A stretch of 64,000 nucleotides of DNA from Frondihabitans australicus (GCF_003634555.1 NZ_RBKS01000001.1:372001-436000); one strand, 5' to 3'; shown: positions 16,056 through 25,739, counted from the first letter of the stretch. Numbers and translations are program-made. Notes: generated by a model from the letters alone, not told the origin.

Positions 16056-16077
16056 GATCGGTTCGAGGGAACCGATC
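16056..16077. terminator. Bidirectional stem-loop between convergent genes
   Basis: A perfect nine-base-pair stem (16056-16064 with 16069-16077) and a four-base loop lie between the stops of the SpoIIM-like and DUF58 genes. Confidence 0.6.
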
Positions 16078-16079
16078 GG

Positions 16080-17381
16080 CTAGAGGCGACCGGCCGCCTT
16101 GAGCGCGAGGTAGCGGTCGGCGAGGGCCGGCGGCAGCTCGGCCGGCGTGCCGGTGACGACGTCGGCGCCGAGCTGCCGGAGCGCCGCCGACACCCGCGAC
16201 ACGTCGAGCAGCGCCCGCGACGCGGCGGCCGCGCGGTAGACGTCGTCGGTGGTGCCCCGGTCGTCGACGAGGTCTCCGAGCACCGGGTCGAGGACGCTCG
16301 CCACGGAGACGAGGTGCCGCGACGTCAACTGCGGCAGGGCGGCGAGGAGCGACTGGGAGGCGCCGGGCGACGTCACCGTGGTGCAGAGCACGACCAGCGA
16401 CCGCTGCGTCGTGATCGAGCGTACGAGCGCCGGCACGGCCGACCAGTCTGTCTCGAGGAGCTCCGGCTCGATCGGGGCCAGGGTCGTCACCAGGGCGTTC
16501 AGGAGCGCGGCTCCGGTCTGCCCCTGGACGCGGCCGCGCACTCGCCGGTCGATCACGGCGAGGTCGACGCGGTCGCCCGCGCGCGAGGCGAGGGCTCCGA
16601 GGAGCAGCGAGGCTTCGAACGCGGTGTCGAGGCGCGGCTCGTCGCCCACGCGTGCCGCCGAGGTGCGGCCGGAGTCGACCACGATGACGACTCTGCGATC
16701 GCGTTCGGGTCGCCACGTGCGGACCATCAGATCCTGCCGCCTGGCCGTGGCACGCCAGTCGATCGACCGGACGTCGTCGCCGCGCACGTAGTCGCGCAGG
16801 CTGTCGAACTCGGTGCCCTGGCCTCGGATCATCAGCGAGGTGCGGCCGTCGAGCTCACGGAGGCGCGCCAGGCGCGACGGCAGGTGTCGGCGGGAGGCGA
16901 AGCGCGGCAGCACGAGCACGGATCCGGCAGCGGGCAGCGTCTTCTGGCGCCCGGCGAGGCCGAGCGGCCCCAGACTCCGAACCGTGACCGCCGACGCCCG
17001 CCGCTCGCCCCGGCGGAAGGGAGTGAGCGCGGTCTGGACGACCGTCTGTCGCCCCGGCGCGATCGACACCCTGAACCGCGTGACGACGGCGCCCGCCGAG
17101 GGCTGCCAGGCGTCGCGCACTGTTCCCCGCAGTCGCCGACGACCCTCGTTGCGGACGGTCAGACGAGACGTCGCCGTCTCGCCGAGGCGCAGGGCGTCGG
17201 GCAGCTCGCGCCCGAGGCGCACCCGCTGCGGCGACCCTGCGAGCAGCAGGTCGAGGGCGGACAGGAGCAGGCAGAGCACCACCCAGCCGAGCAGCACCGG
17301 CCCGGCGAGGCCCGCCGGCACGGCGATGATCGGCACGACGCCCAGGAGGACGACGAGCACGAGGCGACCGGTGACGACCAT
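16080..17381 (-). CDS. DUF58 domain protein
   Basis: A 433-residue protein with two N-terminal membrane segments (about residues 5-45), a beta-rich middle and a C-terminal von Willebrand A-like DUF58 domain. The signature Arg-Gly-x-Asp-x-x-Arg-x-Ile-Asp-Trp-x-x-x-Ala-Arg is near residues 194-209. The DUF58 protein is the usual partner of a MoxR ATPase, which is thought to remodel or insert cofactors into client proteins. It follows moxR by two bases, so they are in one operon. Confidence 0.9.
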   Translation of the reverse strand: MVVTGRLVLVVLLGVVPIIAVPAGLAGPVLLGWVVLCLLLSALDLLLAGSPQRVRLGRELPDALRLGETATSRLTVRNEGRRRLRGTVRDAWQPSAGAVVTRFRVSIAPGRQTVVQTALTPFRRGERRASAVTVRSLGPLGLAGRQKTLPAAGSVLVLPRFASRRHLPSRLARLRELDGRTSLMIRGQGTEFDSLRDYVRGDDVRSIDWRATARRQDLMVRTWRPERDRRVVIVVDSGRTSAARVGDEPRLDTAFEASLLLGALASRAGDRVDLAVIDRRVRGRVQGQTGAALLNALVTTLAPIEPELLETDWSAVPALVRSITTQRSLVVLCTTVTSPGASQSLLAALPQLTSRHLVSVASVLDPVLGDLVDDRGTTDDVYRAAAASRALLDVSRVSAALRQLGADVVTGTPAELPPALADRYLALKAAGRL

Positions 17382-17383
17382 GC

Positions 17384-18337
17384 TCAGATCGGGACCCGGG
17401 TCTGCTGCAGCACGCTTCGCAGCACTCCGTCGGCCGCGACGCCCTCGAGCTCGGCCTCGGGCCGCAGCTGCAGCCGGTGCCGCAGCACGGGGAGCGCCAT
17501 CGCCTGCACGTGGTCGGGGGTGATCCGGTCGCTGCCGGTCAGCCAGGCCCAGGCCTTCGAGGCGGCCAGGAGCGCGGTCGAGCCGCGCGGCGACACGCCG
17601 ATGCGCACCGAGGGGCTCTGCCTGGTCGCGCGGGCCAGGTCGACCATGTAGGCCAGCACGTCGGGGGCCACGCCGATCTGCCGGACCTCGGCCTGCGCGG
17701 CCTCGATCTCGCCCGCTCCGACGACCGCGGTCACGCCGGCCGCACGCAGGTCGCGCGGCGAGAACCCGCGCGAATGCCGCGACAGCACCTCGATCTCGGC
17801 GTCGCGGGGCGGGAGCTCGAGCGCGAGCTTCACGAGGAACCGATCGAGCTGAGCCTCGGGCAGCGTGTACGTGCCCTCGTACTCGATCGGGTTCATCGTC
17901 GCGCAGACCACGAACGGCGTCGGCAGCGGCCGCGAGACTCCGTCGACCGAGACCTGGCGCTCCTCCATCGCTTCGAGCAGCGCCGACTGCGTCTTCGGGG
18001 GCGTCCGGTTGATCTCGTCGGCGAGCAGGACGTTGGTGAACACCGGCCCGGAGCGGAACTCGAACTCGCCCTCCTTCGCGTCGTAGACCAGCGAACCCGT
18101 GATGTCACCGGGCATGAGGTCGGGCGTGAACTGCACGCGCGCCGTCTCGAGGTCGAGGGCGGCGCTGAGCGATCGCACGAGCAGCGTCTTCGCGACTCCT
18201 GGCACGCCCTCGAGGAGCGCGTGCCCGCCGGCCAGCAGCGTCACGATGAGGCCCGACACGGCGGCCTCCTGCCCGACGACGGCCTTGCCGACCTCCGCCC
18301 TGACCCGGGCGAACGACTGCTGCAGAGGGGTGGTCAT
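17384..18337 (-). CDS. MoxR-family AAA+ ATPase
   Basis: A 317-residue AAA_3/MoxR ATPase. Walker A is Gly-Val-Pro-Gly-Val-Ala-Lys-Thr near residue 40-47, Walker B is Leu-Leu-Ala-Asp-Glu-Ile-Asn-Arg near 107-114, and a sensor-1 Asn (Ala-Thr-Met-Asn-Pro) is near 150. A lid domain follows. MoxR ATPases act as chaperone-like motors for VWA/DUF58 partners. The start overlaps the upstream DUF4350 gene by four bases. Confidence 0.95.
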   Translation of the reverse strand: MTTPLQQSFARVRAEVGKAVVGQEAAVSGLIVTLLAGGHALLEGVPGVAKTLLVRSLSAALDLETARVQFTPDLMPGDITGSLVYDAKEGEFEFRSGPVFTNVLLADEINRTPPKTQSALLEAMEERQVSVDGVSRPLPTPFVVCATMNPIEYEGTYTLPEAQLDRFLVKLALELPPRDAEIEVLSRHSRGFSPRDLRAAGVTAVVGAGEIEAAQAEVRQIGVAPDVLAYMVDLARATRQSPSVRIGVSPRGSTALLAASKAWAWLTGSDRITPDHVQAMALPVLRHRLQLRPEAELEGVAADGVLRSVLQQTRVPI

Positions 18338-19671
18338 GCGGTTCCTTTCGAGGGGGAGGCATCAGGATCGTGGGGCCGGCCCGGCCGCGCCGGTCGCGTC
18401 GCGCGCAGGGCCGCGGCCTCGAGGTCGGCGAGGTCGTCCGACATCGCCACGAGCTGCCGGTCGTCTCCCGGCGAGACCCCGACGAGCGTCGAGTGCACGC
18501 GGCGGGGATCGACGCCGAGCAGGGCTGCGACGCGAAGGACCACGTCGTCCACGGACGCACGGCTGCCGAGACCCGTGGCCGACGCGAGGCGCCCGATCGC
18601 GCCGATCCGCAGCTGGTCGAGGGCGTGGCCGCGCGATGATCCGCGCTGGTACAGGCGCGCCCGGCCCTCGACTGTCTCGGTCGAGCGGACGATCACGGGC
18701 AGGTTCTCGACGACGAGCGGGCCGAGTCGGCGGCCGCGCCAGAAGGCGGCGACGATCGCGGCGACGCCGAGGAGGGCGATGGCCGGAGTGACCCAGCCGG
18801 GAGTGAGGGACTGCAGAGTGCCGCCGCCGGACTTCGGCAGGTCGGCGAGGGTGGGCAGGTACCAGATGAGGGTGGGAGAGTCGCCGAGCAGGGTGAGCGC
18901 GAGCGCTGCGTCGTCGTGGTCGGTGATCACGCCGTTCTCGAGTGCCGACGACGCCCCGAGGGCCGTCGTCGTGTGTCCGTCCCGCTCGACCTGGACCAGG
19001 CCGTACGAGGTCTCGGCGCCGCTCGCCGACGGCAGGCACGAGGTGGTCCCGGCGTCGTCCGCAGCCGTGGGCGCGACCGTGAAGCCGTAGCCGCCGCCCG
19101 TCACCGTGCGCACCTTCGCCAGCGCCGGCAGGTCGCACGACGGGGTGAGCGTGGACGAGAGCGCGTCTTGGGCCTCGTGCACCCCCGGGGCCAGTGCGGC
19201 CAGGGCGTCCTGCCCAGCGTCCGCCACGACCGTGTGGTCGCCGAGCGACCCGAGCGACGCCCACTGCGAGCGGTCGAGGATCGCCTGCGGGTCGTACGCG
19301 AAGACGGTCACGCGACCGTCGGCCGCGGCGGCCGCCCGCGACGTCTGCCGCAGCGTCGACGTGACCTTCACCGTCACGCCCTCGCGCCGCAGCACCTCGA
19401 CCAGCGCCTTCGAGCCGACCGGCGCCGCCGTGGTGGGCCCGAGAGTCTGCGCGCCCGACGACGCGAGGCCCGTCACCGTGATGGCGCCCACGATCGCAAC
19501 GATCACGACCACGACGGCGACGACGATCACGCGGGTGCGTCGTCGCGAGCGAGGCGCCGCAGGATCGCCGAGCCCTGCGTCGCCGAATCCGCCCGAACCG
19601 CTCCCACCCGCCGGGCGCTCCGCCCGTCGCCGACCGTGTGCCGGCCGCGTCGGCTGCTCGGCGATCGTCAC
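18334..19671 (-). CDS. DUF4350 domain membrane protein
   Basis: A 445-residue protein with a basic, Gly-rich N-terminus, one membrane segment (about 44-70), an extracytoplasmic DUF4350 domain (about 75-290, Rossmann-like, starting Gly-Ser-Lys-Ala-Leu-Val-Glu-Val-Leu), a second membrane segment near 300 and a cytoplasmic tail. It is a standard member of the MoxR/DUF58/DUF4129 cluster. It overlaps both neighbours by four bases, which indicates a single translationally coupled operon. Confidence 0.85.
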   Translation of the reverse strand: MTIAEQPTRPAHGRRRAERPAGGSGSGGFGDAGLGDPAAPRSRRRTRVIVVAVVVVIVAIVGAITVTGLASSGAQTLGPTTAAPVGSKALVEVLRREGVTVKVTSTLRQTSRAAAAADGRVTVFAYDPQAILDRSQWASLGSLGDHTVVADAGQDALAALAPGVHEAQDALSSTLTPSCDLPALAKVRTVTGGGYGFTVAPTAADDAGTTSCLPSASGAETSYGLVQVERDGHTTTALGASSALENGVITDHDDAALALTLLGDSPTLIWYLPTLADLPKSGGGTLQSLTPGWVTPAIALLGVAAIVAAFWRGRRLGPLVVENLPVIVRSTETVEGRARLYQRGSSRGHALDQLRIGAIGRLASATGLGSRASVDDVVLRVAALLGVDPRRVHSTLVGVSPGDDRQLVAMSDDLADLEAAALRATRPARPGRPHDPDASPSKGTA

Positions 19672-20312
19672 GCGCCCGCCCCGTCGTAGACGGCCTCGGC
19701 GCGCACAGCCGTCGACCGCGCGAGGTCGAGGTCGAGACGCCGGACGCTCTCGTACCCGTCGGCGTCGCCTGCCCGGTCGAGGTAGCGGACGCCGTCGAAC
19801 CGCCCGGCCGCCTCTCGCAGCCGGTCGGCGTGCGACGGGAACAGCTCGGCCGCGCGCTCGCCGAAGCCGTGCGCCGTCGTGCCGGGCGACGTCGACAGCT
19901 CGCCGCGCTCGTCGAGGTCGCGGGCGATGGCACGGAACCGCTCGATGACGGCGGTCGTGAAGTCGCCCGAGGCCGCCGCGGCGTCGGCCGACCGCCTCAG
20001 GGCGTCGGCGGTGCGCACGTCGCCGTCGCCGAACAGCGGTGCGGGCCCGGCGCTGCGCCGCTGGAGCCGCGGCAGGCCGTAGATGCGGAACAGCACCAGC
20101 GCGGCCGCCACGATCAGCACGACCAGCACGGTGACCGCGATGGCCGAGGTGCCGTGCACCGTGCCGAACCGGATCGAGTCCAGCCAGTCGAAGAACTGCT
20201 GCGAGAGTCGGTCGAGCGCGTTCGGCTTCGCCGACTGGTACTCCTGCTTCTGGAGCTCCTGCTCGAGGAGCTGCCGCGCGTGCTGCGGCGAGGGCGTGAC
20301 CGGGACGCTCAC
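19668..20312 (-). CDS. DUF4129 domain membrane protein
   Basis: A 214-residue protein with a single membrane segment near residues 52-75 and a C-terminal DUF4129 domain ending in Arg-Arg-Leu-Asp-Leu-Asp-Leu-Ala. Some DUF4129 proteins are fused to transglutaminase domains; this one is not. The start is GTG at 20312, giving a GTGA overlap with the stop of the upstream gene. Confidence 0.85.
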   Translation of the reverse strand: MSVPVTPSPQHARQLLEQELQKQEYQSAKPNALDRLSQQFFDWLDSIRFGTVHGTSAIAVTVLVVLIVAAALVLFRIYGLPRLQRRSAGPAPLFGDGDVRTADALRRSADAAAASGDFTTAVIERFRAIARDLDERGELSTSPGTTAHGFGERAAELFPSHADRLREAAGRFDGVRYLDRAGDADGYESVRRLDLDLARSTAVRAEAVYDGAGA

Positions 20313-21583
20313 GGCTTCGCCCGGGCCCGGAGTGCCGGATCGGGGTTGGCGTACGGGTTGAAGAGCGGCTCGGGGGCGTCGAGGCGACCGTCTGCCCCGG
20401 CTCCGGCGTCGCGGGACTGCTGCGCCGCGCGTGCCTCGACGTAGCGCGAGAGCTCGAGGTCGAGGCCCTCGCGACGGATCCTGAGGTCGACGTAGAGGAG
20501 GGCCACGGTCGCCGAGAGGATCACGACGCCGATCGACGTGACGACGAGGGTGATCAGCTGGCCGCCGAACGACGCGGCCAGCTGGGTGATGATGCCGCCG
20601 AGGTCGGAGCCGCCGTTCGGCTGAAGGGTGCTCCCGACGAGGGAGGAGATCAACGACACCGGGACGTTGACGACGCTCGAGGCGATGTTGATCATCACGC
20701 CGACGAGGGCGATGATGCCGAACACCCGCCAGAAGCTGCCGCGGGTGAGGCGCCACGAGCGTGCGATCGCGGCTCGGAGCGGCAGCCGCTCGAGCAGCAG
20801 GACGCTGGGCACCAGCGCCGTCTTGGTGCCGATCCAGACCGCGAGGACGCCGACGCCGAAGAAGCCGACGAACCCGAGCAGCACGCCGAACCCGGCGCCG
20901 ACCCCGCCGCCGAACGCGACCAGGAGCGCGATGACGCCGCCGATCAGGCCGAGGACCACCAGCGCCGCGGCCAGGAGGAGGAGGGTCCAGCCGACGAGCG
21001 CCCAGATCCGGCCGCGGGCCTGGCGCAGGAGGCCGCCCAGCCGCATCCGCTCGCCGACGACCTGGTGCGACGTCTCGAGGACGAACAGGCCCTGCAGGAT
21101 CGACTGGATCGCGATGCTCAGCAGCATCGGGACGATGAGGATCGCGATGCTCTGCACGACCGTGCCGGCGATGACCGCCGACTGGTCGCGCTGGAGCGCG
21201 CCGTCGACGCGGGCGAACGCGGCGGCCACGGTGCCCGCGACGGCGCCCGCCGTGATGAGGAGGGAGACCACCTGGAAGAGCAGTGCGGTGCCGAACGTCG
21301 TGCGCGGGTTGCGCCGGAAGACTCCGAAGGCCGCGCCGAGGATGTCGCCGAGGTTCAGCGGTCGCAGCGGCACGAGGCCGGGCTTGGGCGGAGGCGTCCA
21401 GGCCGGTGGGCGCCCGCCGACCGGCGGCCCGGCGTACGGCGGCTGCTGGGGCGCGCCGTACGGCGGCTGCTGAGCCGCGCCGTAGGGGGGTGGCTGCGGC
21501 GCGGCATACGGAGGCTGCTGCGGCGTGCCGTATGGCGGCTGCTGCGGCCCGCCCGGGCTCGCCCACGGCTCGTTCCCGCTCAT
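20309..21583 (-). CDS. Multispanning membrane protein with proline-rich N-terminal repeats
   Basis: A 424-residue protein. Residues 13-50 are a Gln-Gln-Pro-Pro-Tyr-Gly/Ala repeat of about six units, likely disordered. From about residue 85 there are six to seven membrane segments in the pattern of the glycerophosphodiester phosphodiesterase membrane-domain family, without the catalytic domain. A cytoplasmic tail follows. It starts the DUF4129-DUF4350-MoxR-DUF58 operon. The repeats read as clean tandem hexapeptides and may vary between strains. Confidence 0.8.
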   Translation of the reverse strand: MSGNEPWASPGGPQQPPYGTPQQPPYAAPQPPPYGAAQQPPYGAPQQPPYAGPPVGGRPPAWTPPPKPGLVPLRPLNLGDILGAAFGVFRRNPRTTFGTALLFQVVSLLITAGAVAGTVAAAFARVDGALQRDQSAVIAGTVVQSIAILIVPMLLSIAIQSILQGLFVLETSHQVVGERMRLGGLLRQARGRIWALVGWTLLLLAAALVVLGLIGGVIALLVAFGGGVGAGFGVLLGFVGFFGVGVLAVWIGTKTALVPSVLLLERLPLRAAIARSWRLTRGSFWRVFGIIALVGVMINIASSVVNVPVSLISSLVGSTLQPNGGSDLGGIITQLAASFGGQLITLVVTSIGVVILSATVALLYVDLRIRREGLDLELSRYVEARAAQQSRDAGAGADGRLDAPEPLFNPYANPDPALRARAKP

Positions 21584-21708
21584 GCTCCCCCAGGTCTTCC
21601 TCGAATGGATATTCCAGTCATGCTCCCACAGACCTCCGACGCTCGTCCGGACCGCCCCGCCCCTTGTCCGCGCGAAGTTTCCTCCGCGGCATCCGGGGCT
21701 TCGTCGGA

Positions 21709-21714
21709 TACTCT
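21709..21714 (+). promoter_or_regulatory. Predicted -10 box of mtrA
   Basis: TACTCT is about 42 bases before the mtrA ATG, so this message would have a short leader. Divergent from the membrane-protein operon. Confidence 0.35.
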
Positions 21715-21755
21715 GGGAGCCGCCGCGCCACCCGGCGAGGCAGGCACTGGAGACC

Positions 21756-22439
21756 ATGAACCCGCGAATCTTGGTCGTCGACGACGACCCCGCCCTCGCT
21801 GAGATGATCGGCATCGTGCTCCGCGCCGACGGGTTCGAGCCGTCGTTCTGCGCCGATGGGGCAGGGGCGCTGGCGGCCTTCCGCGAGACCCAGCCCGACC
21901 TCGTCCTGCTCGACCTCATGCTCCCGGGCATCGACGGCATCGAGGTGTGCCGCCTCATCCGCGCCGAGAGCGGTGCCCCGATCATCATGCTCACCGCGAA
22001 GAGCGACACCTCCGACGTGGTCCGCGGTCTCGAGTCCGGTGCCGACGACTACGTCGTGAAGCCGTTCAACCCGAAAGAGCTGGTCGCCAGGATCCGCACG
22101 CGCCTGCGTCCCGCTCCCGACTCCTCGGCCGACACCCTCGCCGTGGGCGACCTCACGCTCGACGTCGCCGCGCACGAGGTTCGGCGCGGCGCACAGGTCA
22201 TCAACCTCACGCCGCTGGAGTTCGAGCTCCTGCACGCACTGGCGTCCAAGCCGCAGCAGGTGTTCACCCGCGAGATGCTGCTCGAGCAGGTCTGGGGCTA
22301 CCACTACAAGGCCGACACGCGGCTCGTCAACGTGCACGTGCAGCGCCTGCGGGCGAAGGTCGAGCACGACCCCGACAACCCGCGCATCGTCTCCACGGTC
22401 CGCGGCGTCGGCTACCGTGCCGGGCAGAGCGTGGGCTGA
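21756..22439 (+). CDS. mtrA: Response regulator MtrA
   Basis: A 227-residue OmpR/PhoB-type response regulator. The receiver domain spans 1-115 with the acidic pair at Asp10/Asp11, the phosphorylated Asp at 53 and Lys near 102 (Val-Lys-Pro-Phe). The winged helix spans about 130-224. MtrA controls division, wall metabolism and resuscitation genes in actinobacteria. The identity rests on the close sequence match and on the mtrB-lpqB genes that follow. The ATG at 21756 gives the canonical N-terminus Met-Asn-Pro-Arg-Ile-Leu-Val-Val-Asp-Asp. Confidence 0.95.
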   Translation: MNPRILVVDDDPALAEMIGIVLRADGFEPSFCADGAGALAAFRETQPDLVLLDLMLPGIDGIEVCRLIRAESGAPIIMLTAKSDTSDVVRGLESGADDYVVKPFNPKELVARIRTRLRPAPDSSADTLAVGDLTLDVAAHEVRRGAQVINLTPLEFELLHALASKPQQVFTREMLLEQVWGYHYKADTRLVNVHVQRLRAKVEHDPDNPRIVSTVRGVGYRAGQSVG

Positions 22440-22443
22440 CGCC

Positions 22444-24057
22444 GTGAGGGGCCTGCGGGTGCGCACCTGGCCGCGCCGCATGCTGGGTTTCTGGCGGCGG
22501 TCGCTGGAGTTCCGCACGATCGCGATCACCGTGCTCCTGTCCACCATCGCCGTCACCGTGATCGGCTCGGCGATCTCGATCTCCATCGGGTCGAACATCT
22601 ACGCGCAGCGCCGGCAGCAGATCGAGTCCGAGTCGGAGCGCGCGACGGTCCTGGCCCAGAACGTCTTCGACTCGGCGACGTCGAGCGAGGACTCCAACCA
22701 GGTCGAGCTCGACAGCCTCCAGAACCAGGCCCAGTCGGCGATCCTGTCGTCCACCTCGAGCCCCGGCGGCACCAGCATCGCCATGCTCCGCTCGCCCGGG
22801 CAGACGACGAGCCAGACCATCCAGAACATCGCGAGCCCGGACTTCCCGAACGCGGTCATCTCGAAGGAGCTCCGCGCCGCCGTCGACAAGGACACCGACA
22901 AGCTCCACTTCCAGGCGGTGTCGCTGTCGACGAGCTCGGGTCGCGAGCCCGGCATCGCGGTCGGGTCGACGCTCGAGGTGCCGACGGCCGGGCAGTACGA
23001 GCTCTACCTGGTGTACGACCTCAGCGACGCGCAGAAGACCCTCGACTTCATGCAGCAGACGCTCGCGATCGGCTCGATGGCGCTGGTGCTGCTCATCGCG
23101 GTGATCACCTACATCGTGGTGCGGCTCGTCGTCGGCCCGGTGCGCCTGGCGGCCGAGACCAGTCAGAAGATCGCCACCGGCCATCTGCAGGAGCGACTGC
23201 CCGAGTCGGGCGAAGACGTCGTCGCGACACTCGGCCGATCGTTCAACGGGATGGCCGACACCCTCCAGCGACAGATCCAGCAGCTGGCCGACCTCTCGCG
23301 GATGCAGCAGCGGTTCGTCTCCGACGTCTCGCACGAGCTCCGCACGCCGCTCACCACGATCCGGCTCGCCGGCGACATGCTCTTCGACAACCGCGAGGAC
23401 TTCGACCCGCTTTCGGCGCGCACCGCCGAGCTCCTGCACACCCAGGTCGACCGCTTCGAGCTGCTCCTCGCCGACCTCCTCGAGATCTCCCGGTACGACG
23501 CCGGCGCCGTCGAACTCGAGCTCGAGCCGGTCGTGCTCGTCCGCCTGGTCGAGGAGAGCGTCGACGAGTTCGGGCCGCTCGCACAGGGCGCCGGGTCGAC
23601 GATCGGCCTGGAGGCGCGCGGCGGGTACTTCGAGGCGGAGGTCGACCCGAGGAGGGTTCGGCGGATCCTGCGGAACCTGCTCGGCAACGCCATCGAGCAC
23701 GGCGAGGGGCGCCCGATCACGGTCAGCGTCGACAGCGACGCCGAGTCGGTGGCGATCGCCGTCGACGACCGGGGCGTCGGCATGCGCGCCGAGCACGCCG
23801 AGCGGGTGTTCGACCGCTTCTGGCGGGCCGACCCGTCGCGCAAGCGCTCGATCGGCGGCACGGGTCTCGGCCTCTCGATCAGCCGGGAGGACGCCCAGTT
23901 GCACGGCGGCCGCCTCGAGGTGTGGTCGGAGCTCGGCGTCGGAACCCGGTTCGTCGTCACGCTGCCACGGCACAGCGGCGCCACGGCGACCACCAGCCCC
24001 ATCGCCGTCGAGCGGCCGGAGTCGTTCGACGAGGTCGACTCGGAGGCCACCCGATGA
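22444..24057 (+). CDS. mtrB: Sensor histidine kinase MtrB
   Basis: A 537-residue kinase with a first membrane segment near residues 22-45, an extracytoplasmic sensor region of about 150 residues, a second segment near 210-230, a HAMP linker, the HisKA dimerisation helix with phospho-His near 296 (Ser-Asp-Val-Ser-His-Glu-Leu-Arg-Thr-Pro-Leu) and an ATPase domain with Asn, Gly-x-Gly and Gly-Thr-Gly-Leu-Gly boxes. I chose the GTG at 22444, just after the mtrA stop, giving Met-Arg-Gly-Leu. The gene overlaps lpqB by four bases (ATGA). Confidence 0.95.
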   Translation: MRGLRVRTWPRRMLGFWRRSLEFRTIAITVLLSTIAVTVIGSAISISIGSNIYAQRRQQIESESERATVLAQNVFDSATSSEDSNQVELDSLQNQAQSAILSSTSSPGGTSIAMLRSPGQTTSQTIQNIASPDFPNAVISKELRAAVDKDTDKLHFQAVSLSTSSGREPGIAVGSTLEVPTAGQYELYLVYDLSDAQKTLDFMQQTLAIGSMALVLLIAVITYIVVRLVVGPVRLAAETSQKIATGHLQERLPESGEDVVATLGRSFNGMADTLQRQIQQLADLSRMQQRFVSDVSHELRTPLTTIRLAGDMLFDNREDFDPLSARTAELLHTQVDRFELLLADLLEISRYDAGAVELELEPVVLVRLVEESVDEFGPLAQGAGSTIGLEARGGYFEAEVDPRRVRRILRNLLGNAIEHGEGRPITVSVDSDAESVAIAVDDRGVGMRAEHAERVFDRFWRADPSRKRSIGGTGLGLSISREDAQLHGGRLEVWSELGVGTRFVVTLPRHSGATATTSPIAVERPESFDEVDSEATR

Positions 24058-25739
24058 TCCGCCGACGCCTGGCCGCCACGCTGCTGGCCGTCGCGACCGT
24101 GGCGGTCCTGGCGGCGTGCTCGAGCCTGCCCACCTCCGGCCACGTCGAGACGGGCTCGACCATCACCAACAACGTGCAGAACGACATCGAGTACCTGCCG
24201 TCGGGCCCCGTGGCGGGCAGCGACCAGGAGCGCATCGTCCGCGACTTCATCGAGGCCGGCACCGGCTCGCAGGGCGACTACAAGGTCGCCCGCGAGTACC
24301 TCACGTCGTCGTTCGCGAAGAAGTGGAACCCGCACGCCGGCGTCCTGGTGCGGCAGGGCTCCGGCACCGTCTCGCAGATCACGCCGAACCAGATCACGTA
24401 CACCGTGCAAAGCGCGGCGACGGTCGACGCCCAGGGCCACTACTCCGAGGCGCAGGGATCGACGCAGACCTCGCTGCGGTTCGGACTCGTGAAGGTCTCG
24501 GGGGAGTGGCGGCTGAGCTACGCGCCACCCGGCATCGTCCTGACCACGGCCAACTTCGACCTCGTCTTCCGGCCGCACGCGGTGTACTTCTACGACCCGA
24601 CGTACGCCTACCTCGTGCCCGACGAGCGCTGGTTCCTCGCGCGGTCGTCGACGACCACCCGCATCGCGCAGGCGCTGCTGGCCGGCCCGTCGACGTGGCT
24701 CAAGGGGGCGGTCGTCTCGGCCTTCCCCTCCGGCACCGGTCTGGCGAACTCGGGGGTCAGCGTCTCGTCGGGGACGGCGCACGTCGACCTGTCGAGCCAG
24801 GCGTCGTCGGCCGACGCCACCGCCCGGTCGCGGATGCGAGCCCAGCTCGTCGCGAGCTTCTCCACGGTCTCGTCGGTCGGCGCCGTGTCGATCAGCGTCG
24901 ACGGCGCGACGCTCGCGATCCCCGACGACACGGGTTCCGGGGCCTCGACCGATCCGGCCGTCGACGCCCGCCCGATGATCCTGTCGAAGAACGAGTCCGA
25001 GTTCGGCTTCGGCTCGTCCACCGGCGTCTCGCAGATCGCCGGCCTCTCCAAGGCGATCGTCGCGCTCCACCCGACGTCCGTCGAGGTCTCGGACAAGCTG
25101 AACCTCGCGGCCGTCGGCACGGTGTCTGGCGTCTACGCGGTCTCGTCGTCGGGGGCGTCGAAGAAGGTGGACTCGCGCGGCGACCTGATCGCGCCGACGA
25201 TGGACGATCTCGGCTACGTCTGGTCCGCCAAGGCCAATGACCCCCGCTCCATCACCGCGTTCGCCGCCGACGGCACGCCGCACACGATCCAGACCTCGCT
25301 GCCCGCGGCCGAGCAGCTCGTGGCGTTCGCCATCTCGCGCGACTCCACCCGCATCGCCATGCTCATCGACGCCGACGGCACCACCAAGCTGCTCGTCGCG
25401 GCGATCCTGCGCGACAGCAAGCACGTGCCGACCGGGCTCGGCACGCCGCTGTCGATGACGCCCCCGTCGGGCTCGCCGGTCGCGGTCACCTGGGTCGACG
25501 AGCTCACCGTCGCCACGCTGTCGACCGACACCGAGGGCAACTCGCTCGTGTCCGAGCACGACGTCGGCGGCGAGTCCACCGACCTCGGCCGTCCGACCGG
25601 CACGGGCGTCGACATCGTGGGCGGCAACGGCGTCGACCGGGTCCGGATCCTCACCTCCAACGGCAACCTCCTCGAACCCCGCGGCAACGGCTGGGAAGAC
25701 ACCGGCATCTCCGCCGCCCTCCTCGCCACCCAGCGGTAG
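24054..25739 (+). CDS. lpqB: Lipoprotein LpqB
   Basis: A 561-residue lipoprotein. A signal peptide ends in the lipobox Leu-Ala-Ala-Cys with Cys22 as the lipidated residue. The GerMN domain (about residues 190-320) and a C-terminal beta-propeller follow. In mycobacteria LpqB interacts with the sensor region of MtrB and tunes the MtrAB response. The ATGA overlap with mtrB indicates coupling. The start at Met-Ile-Arg-Arg-Arg gives a normal positively charged signal-peptide N-region. Confidence 0.95.
   Translation: MIRRRLAATLLAVATVAVLAACSSLPTSGHVETGSTITNNVQNDIEYLPSGPVAGSDQERIVRDFIEAGTGSQGDYKVAREYLTSSFAKKWNPHAGVLVRQGSGTVSQITPNQITYTVQSAATVDAQGHYSEAQGSTQTSLRFGLVKVSGEWRLSYAPPGIVLTTANFDLVFRPHAVYFYDPTYAYLVPDERWFLARSSTTTRIAQALLAGPSTWLKGAVVSAFPSGTGLANSGVSVSSGTAHVDLSSQASSADATARSRMRAQLVASFSTVSSVGAVSISVDGATLAIPDDTGSGASTDPAVDARPMILSKNESEFGFGSSTGVSQIAGLSKAIVALHPTSVEVSDKLNLAAVGTVSGVYAVSSSGASKKVDSRGDLIAPTMDDLGYVWSAKANDPRSITAFAADGTPHTIQTSLPAAEQLVAFAISRDSTRIAMLIDADGTTKLLVAAILRDSKHVPTGLGTPLSMTPPSGSPVAVTWVDELTVATLSTDTEGNSLVSEHDVGGESTDLGRPTGTGVDIVGGNGVDRVRILTSNGNLLEPRGNGWEDTGISAALLATQR

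Noticed and set aside
14628-17651. A 1,007-codon plus-strand frame across the RDD, SpoIIM-like and DUF58 genes
   Set aside because: It spans three recognised genes on both strands and has no coherent domain.
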